Position numbers and translations under genes: made by a program
The notes under the pieces: model-generated
What the model was told of the DNA's origin: nothing
Database searches by the model: none
The model's input: only the letters and a program-made list of their open reading frames with translations
NCBI RefSeq assembly: GCF_021650935.1
Contig: NZ_CP091244.1
Coordinates: 4,030,001-4,094,000 of the forward strand
Source of the DNA: Thiothrix winogradskyi
GTDB lineage: Bacteria; Pseudomonadota; Gammaproteobacteria; Thiotrichales; Thiotrichaceae
Reading direction: 5' to 3'
Length of the DNA stretch: 64,000 nucleotides
In this document: one piece after another, positions 25,186 through 33,461 of the stretch
Layout of the letters: every line of letters begins with the position of its first letter
Numbering within the stretch: position 1 is the stretch's first letter

Positions 25186-25358
25186 GGACGTTTTCCTGCC
25201 AACAGTGGGGATGCTTCCACAAAGGGGATGCGTTCAGCATGTTCGCTTTGCTTGCCGGGATTGAAGGAACTGACTGGGCGGTGGTAGCCCATCACCCGCG
25301 TCCACACTTCGCAACGCTGGCGTTCGTTGTCTTCCAGTTTGATTGTTTGCTGTTTCAT
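25173..25358 (-). CDS. Separate glycyl-radical domain of class III ribonucleotide reductase
   Basis: A 61-residue protein, RCEVWTRVMGYHRPVSSFNPG at residues 15-35, carrying the NrdD C-terminal signature RVxGY with G24 as the predicted radical glycine and the following RPVSxxNxGKQ. In ordinary NrdD this is fused to the end of the large chain. Here the large chain stops (TGA) and this ATG overlaps it as ATGA, with AGGAGGAAT directly before at ideal spacing. That strong ribosome site argues for a real separate subunit and not a sequencing frameshift. It is comparable in concept to the stand-alone glycyl-radical protein GrcA/YfiD of pyruvate formate-lyase. Confidence 0.85.
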   Translation of the reverse strand: MKQQTIKLEDNERQRCEVWTRVMGYHRPVSSFNPGKQSEHAERIPFVEASPLLAGKRPCYS

Positions 25359-27055
25359 ACAAATTCCTCCTGTTTTTGGCGTAATAATTCATCGTCACAG
25401 CGCGGGCAGAACTCGTGTTCCCCTGCGAGATAACCGTGTTTGGGGCAGATGGAGAAGGTGGGTGTCACCGTGATGTACGGCAGGCGGAAACATTCCAGAC
25501 TGCGACGCACCAATTGCTTGCAGGCTGCCACACTGGAAATGCGTTCCTGCATATACAGGTGCAGCACCGTGCCGCCGTTGTACAGGGTTTGCAGCCCATC
25601 TTGCAGGCTCAGTGCCACAAACGGGTCATCGGTGTAGCCGACGGGCAACTGGGTGGAATTGGTGTAATACGGGCGTTCTGCTGTTCCCGCCTGCAAAATA
25701 TCGGGGAAGCGTTTGCGGTCTTCCTTGGCAAAACGGTAGGTCGTGCCTTCCGCCGGAGTAGCCTCCAGATTGTACATATGCCCAGTTTCCGCCTGAAACT
25801 CACGCAAACGCCGCCGGATGTGGCGCAACAAACGTACTGCCAGTATTTGTCCGCCTGCTTCGCCGATGTGGGCGGTATCCGCGCTGAAATTGCGGATCAT
25901 CTCGTTCACCCCGTTCACGCCGATGGTGGAAAAATGGTTACGCAAAGTCCCCAGATAACGTTGGGTGTAGGGGTAAAGCCCCTGATCCATGTGTTGCTGG
26001 ATGACCTTGCGTTTGATTTCCAGACTATCACGCCCCAATTCCAGCAAGGTATCCAACCGCGCAAACAGCCCTGTCCTGTCACCCCGATACACATAGCCAA
26101 GTCGGGCGCAATTGATCGTGAATACCCCCAGCGAACCCGTCTGTTCCGCCGAGCCAAACAAACCATTACCACGCCGTTCCAGTTGGCTTAAATCCAGTTG
26201 CAGGCGGCAACACATCGAGCGCACCATGCCCGGTTCTAACCCTGATTTCAGGAAATTCTGGAAGTACGGCAAACCGTATTTCGCCGTGACCCGAAACAGC
26301 AAATCGGTGTCAGGGGCATCCCACGGAAAATCGCGGGTAATGTTGTAGGTGGGGATCGGGAAGGTAAACACCCGCCCACACGCATCGCCTTCTTCCATGA
26401 TTTCGAGGAAAGCACGGTTGATCATGCCCATTTCCGCTTGGCAGTCGCCGTAGCTGAAGGGCATTTCTTCCCCCGCAATTACCGGAATCTGCGGTTTCAG
26501 GTCATCCGGGCACGTCCAGTCGAAGGTCAAATTTGTGAACGGGGTTTGCGACCCCCAGCGCGAAGGGAAATTCAGGTTGAAAATGAACGACTGCATCAGT
26601 TGCCGCACATAGCCATAGTCCAGCGCATCCTTGCGGATGTAGGGCGCGAGGTAGGTATCGAAGGAACTGAACGCCTGTGCGCCCGCCCATTCGTTTTGCA
26701 ATGTGCCGAGGAAATTCACCGCCTGCCACAAGGCGCTGTCCAGATGCTTGGGTGCTTTGGCATCGGTACGCCCCGGCACGCCATTGAAGCCTTCATGTAG
26801 CAGGGTACGCAATGACCAGCCCGCGCAATAACCACCTAGCATATCGAGGTCGTGGATATGCACGTCGCCCTCACGGTGCGCCTGCCCAATATCCGGCGGG
26901 TACACATGGTCGAGCCAGTAGTTGGCAATCATTTTCCCCGCCGTGTTCAGGATCAGCCCACCCACGGAATAGCCCTGATTGGCGTTGGCATTTACCCGCC
27001 AATCACGCTGTTGCAAATAGCTGTCGATGGTGTCGGCAACCGCCACGCAGCTCAT
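25355..27055 (-). CDS. nrdD: Class III ribonucleotide reductase large chain lacking its glycyl-radical tail
   Basis: A 566-residue ten-stranded barrel protein: HIHDLDMLGGYCAGWSL near the N-terminus, NLNFPSRWGSQTPFTN, VFTFPIPTYNIT, TINCARLGY (thiyl cysteine region) and IGVNGVNEMI. The zinc site is CPKHGYLAGEHEFCPRC at the end; the next conserved part, RVxGY, is on the downstream small gene. There is no N-terminal ATP-cone, so allosteric overall-activity control is missing. The ATG at 27055 overlaps the dioxygenase stop (ATGA) with AGGGAG before it and is preferred to a GTG at 27064. It reduces NTPs to dNTPs without O2. Confidence 0.92.
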   Translation of the reverse strand: MSCVAVADTIDSYLQQRDWRVNANANQGYSVGGLILNTAGKMIANYWLDHVYPPDIGQAHREGDVHIHDLDMLGGYCAGWSLRTLLHEGFNGVPGRTDAKAPKHLDSALWQAVNFLGTLQNEWAGAQAFSSFDTYLAPYIRKDALDYGYVRQLMQSFIFNLNFPSRWGSQTPFTNLTFDWTCPDDLKPQIPVIAGEEMPFSYGDCQAEMGMINRAFLEIMEEGDACGRVFTFPIPTYNITRDFPWDAPDTDLLFRVTAKYGLPYFQNFLKSGLEPGMVRSMCCRLQLDLSQLERRGNGLFGSAEQTGSLGVFTINCARLGYVYRGDRTGLFARLDTLLELGRDSLEIKRKVIQQHMDQGLYPYTQRYLGTLRNHFSTIGVNGVNEMIRNFSADTAHIGEAGGQILAVRLLRHIRRRLREFQAETGHMYNLEATPAEGTTYRFAKEDRKRFPDILQAGTAERPYYTNSTQLPVGYTDDPFVALSLQDGLQTLYNGGTVLHLYMQERISSVAACKQLVRRSLECFRLPYITVTPTFSICPKHGYLAGEHEFCPRCDDELLRQKQEEFV

Positions 27056-27957
27056 GCCAGCCACTCCCTTACCCCCGTACCTGCCAGCCTGTCCATGTAA
27101 CGGGCGCGGTATAGCAGGCGGCGACGGTCTTGCGTGTCCGTAAAGCCGCTGCGGTCGTGCAGCACATTATTGCTGACCAAACCCATGCCCGGTTCGAGCT
27201 TGCCCCGGAAAATGTAGGTCGAGTCACCTTCCAGCCAGTCGCCAAGGGCTGCCAGTGCTTCGCGGGTCAGCGGGTCATCCTTCCATACCACATTCCTACC
27301 CCGGATGGTGTAGCGCATATGCAAATCCCCTGTCACCGCGTCAACCGAAAATACCGGCCCGACATTTTTCGCACGTGCCACGATGTCACCATCGGTGCGG
27401 GCGGGGATGGTCATCACATCCGGCTGCATCAGGGCGCGGATGTAGTCTGGGTTTTGGTCACGCAGGCGCAGGTAGGCAATTTCGTGATCCAGCAGACGAT
27501 TTTCGCCGCCCTCTGGCGCACTTTGCACACAATGCAGCAGCAGTCCGTGGATTTGTTGTTCCGGCAGATTGTAATAGCCGTCGGTATGCCACTGGATCAG
27601 GCGGTTGCTGTAGGGGATGTAATGTTCGCGTGCCCCACTATTCACAGCAGCAACGGTCAAAGATGTCAGCCCATCATTATCCGCCAACCAATTGTGGTCG
27701 AGATGCTGCAAGCCAAATTGCTGCGCCATGCGATGTGGGATGGTGCGGTCGGGGTCATCCCCGGTGTTGCCTACGTAAATCACCATATTGGCCTTGCGGC
27801 AACGGGTCAGCATCGCCTGATGTTCTGCTGTTGTCAGCTTACGTGGATCATTGACTTCCACAATCAGGTCATCCAAACACACCGGATAGTGTTGCAGTTT
27901 TTGCTCACGCCAGCGTTGGTAAAGCGTGTCATTATCGGGTAGGAAAGGGCTATACAT
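27052..27957 (-). CDS. TauD/TfdA-family Fe(II)/2-oxoglutarate dioxygenase-like protein
   Basis: A 301-residue protein with H124-x-D126 (WHTDGYY), the distal ligand H267 in NNVLHDRSGF and the Arg-containing RRRLLYRARYM segment that binds 2-oxoglutarate, so all expected ligands are present. It is the first gene of the anaerobic ribonucleotide reductase operon, overlapping nrdD by ATGA. An O2-using enzyme leading an anaerobic operon is unexpected. It might act on a substrate at low O2 or protect the oxygen-sensitive enzymes; both are guesses. The operon promoter has NrdR-type and Dnr-type sites. Confidence 0.85.
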   Translation of the reverse strand: MYSPFLPDNDTLYQRWREQKLQHYPVCLDDLIVEVNDPRKLTTAEHQAMLTRCRKANMVIYVGNTGDDPDRTIPHRMAQQFGLQHLDHNWLADNDGLTSLTVAAVNSGAREHYIPYSNRLIQWHTDGYYNLPEQQIHGLLLHCVQSAPEGGENRLLDHEIAYLRLRDQNPDYIRALMQPDVMTIPARTDGDIVARAKNVGPVFSVDAVTGDLHMRYTIRGRNVVWKDDPLTREALAALGDWLEGDSTYIFRGKLEPGMGLVSNNVLHDRSGFTDTQDRRRLLYRARYMDRLAGTGVREWLA

Positions 27958-27981
27958 CGTAAGTGATACCTCGTTGTGAAT

Positions 27982-28024
27982 ACTACATGTAGTGTTTAAA
28001 TTAAGTTTTTTTACTATATGTAGA
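27982..28024. promoter_or_regulatory. Pair of NrdR boxes upstream of the nrd operon
   Basis: ACTACATGTAGT (27982-27993) and ACTATATGTAGA (28013-28024) match the NrdR-box core and start exactly 31 bases apart, the usual three-turn spacing. The second box overlaps the predicted leftward -10 (TATAGT, 28018-28013), fitting repression of the operon when dATP is plentiful. The nrdR gene is not in the window. Confidence 0.85.
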
Positions 28025-28040
28025 TAAAAGTACAGCCACC

Positions 28041-28054
28041 TTGACTTAAGTCAA
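28041..28054. promoter_or_regulatory. Dnr/FNR-type box before the nrd operon
   Basis: TTGACTTAAGTCAA, a fully symmetric dyad centred at 28047.5. Leftward -41.5 spacing gives a start at about 28006, 49 bases before the dioxygenase ATG and ten bases from the TATAGT -10 element. It may also influence the divergent radical SAM gene. Confidence 0.85.
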
Positions 28055-28091
28055 GGTTTGTATGATCAGACTTCTGTCTAATCTTTACTCC

Positions 28092-28979
28092 ATGAACCTT
28101 GCCAAACACCTCAACACTTTCGGGCAATACCTGCTGCGCCGCCACGGTGAGCGGGTACATAAACTCGCCCTCAATGCCAGCTTCACCTGCCCCAACCGTG
28201 ATGGCAGTATCGGGCGCGGCGGCTGCACCTTTTGCAATAATGCCTCTTTCAACCCACAGGGCAGGCAACCGCCGAGCATCGCTGAGCAAATTGCCGCAGG
28301 GCGGGCGGTATTGGCAAAACGTACCGGGGCGAAAAAATTCCTCGCCTATTTTCAGGCATACACCAACACCTATGCCACGCTGGAAGTGCTGAAACCGCTT
28401 TATGACCAAGCACTCGCAGAACCGGATGTCATCGGTTTGAGTATTGGCACGCGCCCGGATTGTGTCCCCAATGCTGTGCTGGATTTACTCGCCAGTTACC
28501 GCGACCAAGGCTATGAGGTATGGCTGGAACTGGGGCTGCAATCCAGCTTCGATCGAACCTTACGCCGGGTCAACAGGGGGCATGGTTTCGCCGCTTATGC
28601 GGATGCAGTGCAACGCGTCCATGCTCGCCAGTTGCCTGTATGTACCCACTTGATTGCGGGATTACCCGGTGAATGTGCTTCTCACAGCCGCGTAACGCTG
28701 CAACGGGTGCTGGATTTGGGCGTGGAAGGGCTGAAATTGCACCCGCTCCACGTCGTCAAAGGCACGCAACTGGCAAATGAATGGCGGCGCAATGAATACC
28801 AACCGCTGACACTGGATGAATACGTGGAACTTGCCGTCACCCTGATCCGTAAAACACCAGCGGATGTTACTTTTCACCGTGTGACTGCTACCGCCTCACC
28901 CGACATCCTCCTTGCGCCGCAATGGTGCGGCAAAAAGTGGCTGGTACTGAACAAGATTGCCGAACAATTGGGAGCTTAA
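28092..28979 (+). CDS. YhcC-type (TIGR01212) radical SAM protein
   Basis: A 295-residue radical SAM protein with the cluster motif C-x12-C-x2-C (CPNRDGSIGRGGCTFCNN), FQAYTNTYA, IGTRPDCVP and LELGLQS, the pattern of the TIGR01212/YhcC family, whose substrate is not established. The ATG at 28092 gives the conserved MNLAKHLNTFGQYLL start; an ATG at 28062 is possible but lies only 8 bases from the regulatory box. pdxB follows after 3 bases. Its divergence from the nrd operon suggests an anaerobic role. Confidence 0.85.
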   Translation: MNLAKHLNTFGQYLLRRHGERVHKLALNASFTCPNRDGSIGRGGCTFCNNASFNPQGRQPPSIAEQIAAGRAVLAKRTGAKKFLAYFQAYTNTYATLEVLKPLYDQALAEPDVIGLSIGTRPDCVPNAVLDLLASYRDQGYEVWLELGLQSSFDRTLRRVNRGHGFAAYADAVQRVHARQLPVCTHLIAGLPGECASHSRVTLQRVLDLGVEGLKLHPLHVVKGTQLANEWRRNEYQPLTLDEYVELAVTLIRKTPADVTFHRVTATASPDILLAPQWCGKKWLVLNKIAEQLGA

Positions 28980-28982
28980 ACC

Positions 28983-30035
28983 GTGCTGACGATTACCCTT
29001 GATGAAAACATTCCTTACGCTGCTGAAGCCTTCGATACGCTGGGGCAAACGCGGCTACTGGCGGGGCGTTCCCTGTGCAATGCCGATTTGCAGGACACGG
29101 ATATATTGGTGGTGCGTTCCGTCACCAAAGTGAATGCATCACTGTTGGCAGGCACACCCGTGCGTTTCGTTGCCACCGCCACGGCGGGTTTTGACCACAT
29201 TGACCTCGATTACCTGCGTGAACAGGGCATTGGTTTTGCGCGTGCGCCCGGTTGTAATGCGGTATCGGCGGCGGAATACGTGCTGGCTGCCATCAGCCAC
29301 TGGTCATTGCTGCGGGATAAACCCTTGCAGGGGCGCAGCATTGGCATTATCGGGCATGGCAATGTCGGCTCACGGGTAAGGCAATTGTGTGAAGCCCAAG
29401 GGCTGCGTTGTGTGGCGAATGACCCACCCCTACAAGCGCAAGGGCACAATAGTTTGCATTCACTGGAAGCAGCTCTCGCCTGCGATATTGTCACACTGCA
29501 CGTCCCGTTTACCCGCGATGGCGAACACCCGACCTTACGGCTGCTGGATGCGGAACGGATTAACCGCTTGCGCCCCGGAACACTCCTGCTGAATGCCGCA
29601 CGCGGTGGTGTGGTGGAGGAAAACGCATTACTGGCTCGTTTGCGAAGCCGCACTGATCTGGATGTGGTGCTGGATACATGGGAAAACGAACCCGCCATCA
29701 ACCTGACCATGCTCCAACATACCTTGCTGGGTACACCGCACATTGCGGGTTACAGCCTTGATGGAAAAGTGCGCGGCACGGAGATGGTGTATCGTGCCTG
29801 CTGTGAGTTTTTACAGGTGCAACCGCGTTGGCAGTCGCCGTTGCCCCCGACCGAAGCATTACCCAATACAGACACAGAAGATAAACGCCGCGACATCCTC
29901 CATGCTTACAATATTCGTGAAGATGACCGACGCATGACGGTATTACTGCATGATAAAGGGTTGGATGCGGCACAATACTTCGACCAGTTACGCAAAACCT
30001 ACCCAGTACGGCGCGAGTTTAGTGGGCTGGTGTAA
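28983..30035 (+). CDS. pdxB: Erythronate-4-phosphate dehydrogenase
   Basis: A 350-residue D-2-hydroxyacid dehydrogenase of the PdxB type: GIIGHGNVGSRVRQLCEAQG NAD-binding fold, LLNAARGGVVEE, and GTPHIAGYSLDGKVRGTE, the last being diagnostic for PdxB. The C-terminal dimerisation domain is present (to residue 350, slightly shorter than E. coli). It oxidises 4-phosphoerythronate in pyridoxal phosphate synthesis. The start is GTG at 28983 with GGAG upstream. Its 3' end overlaps convergent ubiT by 17 bases. Confidence 0.92.
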   Translation: MLTITLDENIPYAAEAFDTLGQTRLLAGRSLCNADLQDTDILVVRSVTKVNASLLAGTPVRFVATATAGFDHIDLDYLREQGIGFARAPGCNAVSAAEYVLAAISHWSLLRDKPLQGRSIGIIGHGNVGSRVRQLCEAQGLRCVANDPPLQAQGHNSLHSLEAALACDIVTLHVPFTRDGEHPTLRLLDAERINRLRPGTLLLNAARGGVVEENALLARLRSRTDLDVVLDTWENEPAINLTMLQHTLLGTPHIAGYSLDGKVRGTEMVYRACCEFLQVQPRWQSPLPPTEALPNTDTEDKRRDILHAYNIREDDRRMTVLLHDKGLDAAQYFDQLRKTYPVRREFSGLV

Positions 30036-30507
30036 AGGTTTCTGCTTGCTGCAATGCCCGCTCCCGTACCCGGTTTATCATTTTGCCCACGACACCGGGG
30101 AAACTTGCCAGCAAGGTGTCAAACTCCACCCCATCCAGCATATTCTTGGTGCGCAAGCCCAGATCGGTATCGCCCTCAATCAGCAAGCGGCGGTTGAAAA
30201 ACAGCGTATCCGGGTCTTCCAGCCGCATCGCTAAACGGATGAAATCCATCAGCGTGGCAGTAAATGTCACATCCGCCTCTTCCGCCGCGTGTGCCTGCAA
30301 GCCAGAACGCCCCACCGCAAACCCAAGCCTGATACCAAGGTCACGGATATGGACGCAAAAACGCCGCCCGTGCAGCGCATCCCACTCCAGCTCTTGCAAG
30401 CTTTTCCACACCGTCAGGTTGAAAGCACTGACGAAAGCCAGCGAAGCGGGGTAAGCAGGCAAGCGCGTCAGCAACTTTGCCAGTATTGCGGGAGGTGTTA
30501 GTGTCAT
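30019..30507 (-). CDS. ubiT: UbiT, SCP2-domain ubiquinone accessory factor
   Basis: A 162-residue protein whose SCP2 sterol-carrier-like domain spans about residues 40-150 (LEWDALHGRRFCVHIRDLGI...ADVTFTATLMDFIRL...DTLFFNRRLLIEGDTDLGLRTKNMLD). UbiT binds ubiquinone intermediates and is required for the O2-independent pathway. It is third in the ubiUVT operon, 12 bases after ubiV. Confidence 0.92.
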   Translation of the reverse strand: MTLTPPAILAKLLTRLPAYPASLAFVSAFNLTVWKSLQELEWDALHGRRFCVHIRDLGIRLGFAVGRSGLQAHAAEEADVTFTATLMDFIRLAMRLEDPDTLFFNRRLLIEGDTDLGLRTKNMLDGVEFDTLLASFPGVVGKMINRVRERALQQAETFTPAH

Positions 30508-30519
30508 CAGTATTTTCCT

Positions 30520-31419
30520 TTAAACAGTGACGGGATTTAAACCCGCCGTTCCCAACCAATACCCATCGCAAGCGGGGGCAGGCAAATACGTTGCCAACTG
30601 TGTTGCGGCTTGCGCAGCGGGTAACTCACCATCCAGCGCGGCACGGAAGGTTGCTACCACCTCTGCCATACCCTGTCGCTGCGGTGACAGGCGCAAGGCG
30701 GTAACGGGTGTTCCCACCAATTCGCCCAAATGGTGGACGAGTGAATGCACTTTGCCCGATTGGGTTTGCGTACCATTGATGGTGAGGAAACCTTCACCTT
30801 CGCGGGTATTCATGGTCAAACCGTCCGGGTGGTCGATGCAACGGAATTGGCAAGCATCTTTCTGCAAGTTGTAATGGCGGGCGGTAAAGCAGCGTGAAGA
30901 AAAAGCCAGCGGTAAACGCCCATAGGCAAACACTTCCGTTTCCATCGCAGCCGGAACGGGCATGGCAGCCAGCATGGTGCATGACATTTCCACCGGCGGT
31001 ATCCAACGCACCGCCCCCCAACTTGCCAGCAATGCCAAGGTGTCGGGGTTGTAAACGTTTAAGGCAGAACCTGCCACAAACGGCATTCCTTCTTCAAACA
31101 GCAGGCGTACTGCTCCAAATTCGTTGGCTTCCACGCGAAAAGGGCCATTATCCACGATCTTACGCAATGCCTTGAGGTCGGATTCGGATTCGATCAAGGT
31201 CTGGGTAGCAAGCACCACTTCCTTGCCCGCACTGTTCAGCCGTTCCGCAATCCCCAACCAATCATCAAGGCGCAATTCGTGGCGGCGGGAGCACACAGTT
31301 TCGCCCAAATACACCGTGTCCACCGCCCAATTTTCTACCTGTTGGTAGAAAGACAACACCGTCTGACGCGGCCAATAATACAGCAAAGAACCGAGCGTGA
31401 GTTTGATAGCGGATGTCAT
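30520..31419 (-). CDS. ubiV: UbiV, U32-family Fe-S protein of anaerobic ubiquinone synthesis
   Basis: A 299-residue U32-peptidase-like protein without protease function. Cluster cysteines are visible in SRRHELRL (upstream C), SSRCFTARHYNLQKDACQFRC. It works as a heterodimer with UbiU to hydroxylate ubiquinone precursors without O2, using prephenate as oxygen donor. The ATG at 31419 is 4 bases after ubiU and is preferred to an upstream start at 31449, which lies inside ubiU. Confidence 0.93.
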   Translation of the reverse strand: MTSAIKLTLGSLLYYWPRQTVLSFYQQVENWAVDTVYLGETVCSRRHELRLDDWLGIAERLNSAGKEVVLATQTLIESESDLKALRKIVDNGPFRVEANEFGAVRLLFEEGMPFVAGSALNVYNPDTLALLASWGAVRWIPPVEMSCTMLAAMPVPAAMETEVFAYGRLPLAFSSRCFTARHYNLQKDACQFRCIDHPDGLTMNTREGEGFLTINGTQTQSGKVHSLVHHLGELVGTPVTALRLSPQRQGMAEVVATFRAALDGELPAAQAATQLATYLPAPACDGYWLGTAGLNPVTV

Positions 31420-31423
31420 ACGG

Positions 31424-32434
31424 TTATTTCCACGGGCGATAATAAGCACCGAGGGTGTGCATACTGCCCTCGGATACTTTGTCGAGTTGTGCCAACCAAG
31501 CAGGTTGTGCTTTGAAGCCTTGCGGGTTGCGCTTCACCGCATCAATCGCGGCACGCCACACTTGCGTCACTTGGGCAACGTAGGCGGGGCTACGCTGGCG
31601 ACCTTCGATTTTGATGGCGGCAATGCCAAGGCGGTGCATATCGGGCAACATTTCCAATGTATTCAAGCTAGTCGGCTCTTCCAGCGCGTAATAGGTTTCG
31701 CCTTGTACTTCAAAGCGACCTTTACACAGCGTTGGGTAGCCTGCTTTTTCGTGGTCAGCGTAACGGTCAATCAGCACCCCGTTGAGGCGGGTTTCCATGC
31801 CTTTCGGGGTTTGTTGCCAGCGCACAGCATGACCGGGGGAACACGCCCCAAAGGTATTGGGCGAATCACCGCATGCATAAGACGATAACAAACACCGCCC
31901 TTCCACCATTACGCACAAGCCGCCGAAACCGAACAGTTCGATTTCCACCGGAGTATGGCGCACCACATTTTCCACTTGCTGCAAAGACAGCACACGCGGC
32001 ACGACGGCACGTTGGATACCGAAATGTTCGTGGTAAAAATTGATGGCTTCGTAATTGGTTGCCGAGCCTTGCACGGAAAGGTGCAGGCGTAACTGCGGGT
32101 GGTGCTTTTGCGCATAGGCCATCAAACCGGGGTCGGCAAGAATAATCGCATCCAAACCTGCGCTGGCGGCGGTATCTACCGCCTGTTGCCAACGCTTGAG
32201 CGTGGCAGGCTGAGGAAAAGTGTTGAGCGCCATCAGGACTTTGCGGTTTCGGGCGTGGGCGTAGCGGATACCTTCCGCCAGTGCTTTGGCATCAAAATTC
32301 AGCCCGCTGAAATTGCGGGCGTTGGTATTGTCTTTCAGACCAAGGTAAACACCGTCTGCGCCGTGGTCTATCGCCGACTTGAGAGCAGGCAAGCTGCCAG
32401 CGGGGCAAATGAGTTCGAGTAGTGGTTTGGGCAT
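31424..32434 (-). CDS. ubiU: UbiU, U32-family Fe-S protein of anaerobic ubiquinone synthesis
   Basis: A 336-residue protein opening PKPLLELICPAGSLPALKSAIDHGADGVYLG with cluster cysteines in GRCLLSSYACGDSPNTFGACSPG and LCKGRFEVQG, as in UbiU. Partner of UbiV. The ATG at 32434 is used; the frame also has a TTG two codons earlier. The TTGAC-type box at 32493-32506 with a TATCTA -10 (32470-32465) predicts a start near 32458, so this is the first gene of ubiUVT and is likely induced anaerobically. Confidence 0.93.
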   Translation of the reverse strand: MPKPLLELICPAGSLPALKSAIDHGADGVYLGLKDNTNARNFSGLNFDAKALAEGIRYAHARNRKVLMALNTFPQPATLKRWQQAVDTAASAGLDAIILADPGLMAYAQKHHPQLRLHLSVQGSATNYEAINFYHEHFGIQRAVVPRVLSLQQVENVVRHTPVEIELFGFGGLCVMVEGRCLLSSYACGDSPNTFGACSPGHAVRWQQTPKGMETRLNGVLIDRYADHEKAGYPTLCKGRFEVQGETYYALEEPTSLNTLEMLPDMHRLGIAAIKIEGRQRSPAYVAQVTQVWRAAIDAVKRNPQGFKAQPAWLAQLDKVSEGSMHTLGAYYRPWK

Positions 32435-32492
32435 GGGCAATACTTATTACAAGGATGACGCTCCTAGATACGCCAGTTGGTCGGTTGCCACC

Positions 32493-32506
32493 TTGACCTA
32501 TGTCAA
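32493..32506. promoter_or_regulatory. Dnr/FNR-type box before ubiUVT
   Basis: TTGACCTATGTCAA, centred at 32499.5. Leftward -41.5 spacing falls at 32458 and agrees with a TATCTA -10 element on the minus strand at 32470-32465, 24 bases before the ubiU ATG. Confidence 0.8.
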
Positions 32507-32524
32507 CGTTGCCAGTTATCTACC

Positions 32525-32677
32525 TCACAATGCCTCCAGTAACAAACATTGGTCGAGTTCGCCGATGATGGCGTACACGTTGTCGGTGACTTTTTGGGTA
32601 GTAGGTTCAAAGGCGTGGGCAAGTGGCGCGGCTAATAGCAGCAAGCCGATGAATCCTGATGAGAGTTTTCTTAACAT
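32525..32677 (-). pseudogene. N-terminal stub of a secreted MBL-fold (SoxH-like) protein
   Basis: The ATG at 32677 starts a 50-codon frame with a signal peptide (LRKLSSGFIGLLLLAAPLAHA) followed by FEPTTQKVTDNVYAIIGELDQ, the usual first strands of SoxH-like or quinoprotein-relay metallo-beta-lactamases. It ends just where the HxHxDH metal-binding part should follow. It is 27 bases downstream of the DUF4395 gene on the same strand and was probably its operon partner before truncation. Confidence 0.6.
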
Positions 32678-32704
32678 GGTGTAGTCCTAACGGTTTCGGT
32701 TAAT

Positions 32705-33442
32705 TTATTTGCAATTGTGGTGCAGTTTCCACATTTCGGCGTGCCCCATTTTCACTGCGAAATCGGGTGGCGTGCATTCATCGTTAGCCGCTCCATCACT
32801 AGCGGCGGCTTTATGATGCGTCATGGCAGCGGGTGTTGCGCTGTGAAGCTGTTGCCCCACCACGCCGATTAAGCCCAGAAATACCACAAGGCTGGCAACT
32901 TGTGCCATGCCAACTTTTTGAATGTCGTGGCGCGTATTGGCTTCGCACGCATCACCGGGGCAGAGTTTAGCCTTTTCGCGGAAGAACAGGTTGTAAACCT
33001 TGCAGCCCAAGCAAATCCCAAAAGCCGCTTCAAAAAACATCAACATCATGCAGGCAGAACACACCAGCATATTAATCGGCCCGACCACCCGATTGAGCAC
33101 CATCAGGTAAAACATCAGCAGTGCCAAGGCAAACCCGATAATCCACGCAAAACGTTTCTGAGGTGCGCCGACGTATTCGGGGGTCTGATTGCGCACCGCG
33201 AAACGTCCCAGAATCATGCTGGGGGCAAACTGCGGATTGATAAACAGCCGTATCGTGAAATCCACCAAAAACGCGACGATAAACACCTGTGTCGGGTAGA
33301 AGTTACCCATCAAAAATGCATTCATGAAGGTGATAATGGCGAAGAAAAACAGGATGCCTGCCGCTGCCCGTATTTCGCGCTCATTGAGGACGGGGACTTC
33401 GTAGCCTGAGATAGTGTCGCCGAAACGCAAGAGTTTACTCAT
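32705..33442 (-). CDS. DUF4395 membrane protein with Cys-rich loop
   Basis: A 245-residue membrane protein starting at the ATG at 33442 (MSKLLRFGDTISGYEVPVLNEREIRAAAG). Six or so helices; the DUF4395 domain covers about residues 20-165 and contains VCSACMMLMFFEAAFGICLGC, several cysteines that could bind metal or a thiol cofactor. The tail is extended (about 190-245) with Cys and His residues (DECTPPDFAVKMGHAEMW, HHNCK). Function unknown; it is next to a cytochrome c' and a truncated MBL gene, suggesting a sulfur or redox role. Confidence 0.75.
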   Translation of the reverse strand: MSKLLRFGDTISGYEVPVLNEREIRAAAGILFFFAIITFMNAFLMGNFYPTQVFIVAFLVDFTIRLFINPQFAPSMILGRFAVRNQTPEYVGAPQKRFAWIIGFALALLMFYLMVLNRVVGPINMLVCSACMMLMFFEAAFGICLGCKVYNLFFREKAKLCPGDACEANTRHDIQKVGMAQVASLVVFLGLIGVVGQQLHSATPAAMTHHKAAASDGAANDECTPPDFAVKMGHAEMWKLHHNCK

Positions 33443-33461
33443 GGTGTTTATCCTTGTTGAT

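Noticed and set aside
25355..25358. Frameshift error splitting nrdD
   Set aside because: The second gene has its own AGGAGGAAT site and ATGA overlap at ideal spacing, which an error would not create.
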